The notes beneath the pieces are model-generated. The model made no database searches. It had not been told where the DNA came from and worked only from the letters and a program-made list of their open reading frames with translations. From an uncultured Mediterraneibacter sp. (GTDB lineage Bacteria > Bacillota > Clostridia > Lachnospirales > Lachnospiraceae): DNA of 33,234 nt. Location of the stretch: assembly GCA_944375765.1 (NCBI GenBank), contig CALWAR010000027.1, positions 1 to 33,234 on the forward strand. Direction: 5' to 3'. Of the stretch, positions 32,714-33,234 are shown in pieces (within the stretch, counting starts at the first letter, position 1; each line of letters opens with the position of its first letter). A program made the translations under genes and the position numbers.

Positions 32714-32778
32714 TTCTGCATCCGATACAAGGTCTACGATTCTAATCTAAAACAAGGCAAATCTAAGGAGGCTACATT

Positions 32779-33042
32779 ATGGCATTTAAGAAATTCAGAA
32801 AAATGAAAGTATATAACGTGAGTGGTTACAACTATAAAGACACACCAACCATCATTTTAAAGGGAGACTGGTTGAAAGAAACGGGATTTGAGATTGGCAG
32901 TTTGATTCAGGTGGAATGCGAGGACGGAAAGTTGATTATCACTCCAAGAGAACCGGAAGAAGTGGAATATCATGCTCCGTGCGGAAAGTGCATGATGGTG
33001 GCAGAAGATTGTAAATATGATTGTAAGAAGGGAAGAAAATAG
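32779..33042 (+). CDS. SymE-like small protein with cysteine-rich tail
   Basis: An 87-residue protein. Residues 8-58 match the SymE/AbrB-like fold: KMKVYNVSGYNYKDTPTIIL, then KGDWLKETGFEIGSLIQVEC, then GKLIITPRE. SymE of E. coli is an SOS-induced RNA-cleaving toxin controlled by an antisense RNA. Many Firmicute homologues sit on conjugative elements with undefined roles. The tail adds four cysteines (CGKC, then C at +6 and C at +3), which could bind metal and is unusual for the family. A perfect AAGGAGG ribosome site lies upstream. The ParA gene starts two bases after its stop. Confidence 0.75.
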   Translation: MAFKKFRKMKVYNVSGYNYKDTPTIILKGDWLKETGFEIGSLIQVECEDGKLIITPREPEEVEYHAPCGKCMMVAEDCKYDCKKGRK

Positions 33043-33044
33043 TT

Positions 33045-33234
33045 ATGGCAAAGATCATCGTATTAGGTGCCATGAAAGGTGGAGTCGGCAAGTCCGTCTC
33101 TACCTTTAATCTGGCATATTCATTGGCAGAGTTGGGGAAGAAAGTATTAGCAGTTGATTTTGACAGTCAGGCAAATTTGACTACCTGCATGGGAGTGGAA
33201 GATGTGGTAGCAGTTCCGGTTACTATCGGTCATC
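33045..33234 (+). CDS. ParA-family partition ATPase, N-terminal part
   Basis: The first 63 residues are seen. They show the deviant Walker A KGGVGKSVSTFNLAY (about 10-24) and VLAVDFDSQANLTTCMG, both diagnostic of ParA/Soj/MinD-type ATPases. The gene runs off the window. It overlaps functionally with the SymE-like gene (2-base gap) and, in this position at an element end, likely serves maintenance or regulation of the integrated element. Confidence 0.88.
   Translation, partial: MAKIIVLGAMKGGVGKSVSTFNLAYSLAELGKKVLAVDFDSQANLTTCMGVEDVVAVPVTIGH

Larger units (their letters stand above)
32520..33234 (+). mobile_element. Left end of a probable integrative element at the rlmD 3' end
   Basis: From about 32520 base composition drops in GC, within the last codons of rlmD. 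A terminator follows, then a SymE-like gene and a ParA gene, a combination common at the start of conjugative elements of gut Firmicutes. The 3' end of rumA/rlmD is a known insertion site of integrative elements in streptococci. The exact boundary and the att site cannot be fixed because the other end is outside the window. Confidence 0.5.

Noticed and set aside
1-33234. CRISPR array, tRNA or rRNA genes
   Set aside because: No regularly spaced direct repeats, tRNA cloverleaf with conserved GGTTCGA-like arms, or rRNA segments were seen on reading the window.

Overview
The window looks like a chromosomal segment from a Gram-positive anaerobic gut Firmicute, most likely a Lachnospiraceae member. 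The basis is moderate GC, strong GGAGG-type ribosome sites, Sec lipoproteins, and a gene set typical of that family: selenium-dependent xanthine dehydrogenase with YqeB/YqeC, an MptD-type ECF transporter, a DUF1836 protein and a YerC/TrpR-like protein. The genus cannot be fixed from sequence alone.

Region 1 (1-6265, + strand) is the end of a purine-catabolism cluster. It holds the C-terminus of a hydantoinase, yqeC, a YqeB-MocA fusion, an RnfB-like polyferredoxin, and a fused [2Fe-2S]/molybdopterin selenium-dependent xanthine dehydrogenase. Two ~164-bp copies of a fold-back repeat sit between these genes. Region 2 (6437-12340, - strand, with a divergent AraC gene to 13472) is a transporter locus: a truncated EcfT, a double-ATPase EcfA, an MptD-type S component, and two exporter-fold ABC half-transporters joined by short overlaps. 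Region 3 (13507-16319, - strand) is an alkaline phosphatase lipoprotein gene overlapping a YibE/F membrane-protein gene, behind a PhoP-like box.

Region 4 (16447-21258, + strand) is an XRE regulator with a long structured leader, then a nucleotidyltransferase-ModE fusion, then modABC behind a promoter carrying a palindrome. It can supply and sense the molybdate needed by the hydroxylase of region 1, so the two loci are probably functionally linked. Region 5 (21399-28222) holds a zinc-ribbon membrane protein, an orphan NMT1/SsuA-like binding lipoprotein, a MATE pump with a structured 5' leader, two small hypothetical proteins, a PHP phosphatase, a YerC-like regulator and a DUF1836 protein. Region 6 (28397-32594) holds pcrA, a small acidic-tailed membrane protein and rlmD.

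From about 32520 the sequence becomes more AT-rich. A terminator, a SymE-like gene and the start of a ParA ATPase follow. This looks like the left end of an integrative element inserted at the 3' end of rlmD. No tRNA, rRNA or CRISPR array was seen. The least explained features are the fold-back repeat family, the EcfT-truncated ECF/exporter locus, the ModE fusion with its palindromic operator candidate, and the two structured leaders upstream of xre and rlmD.
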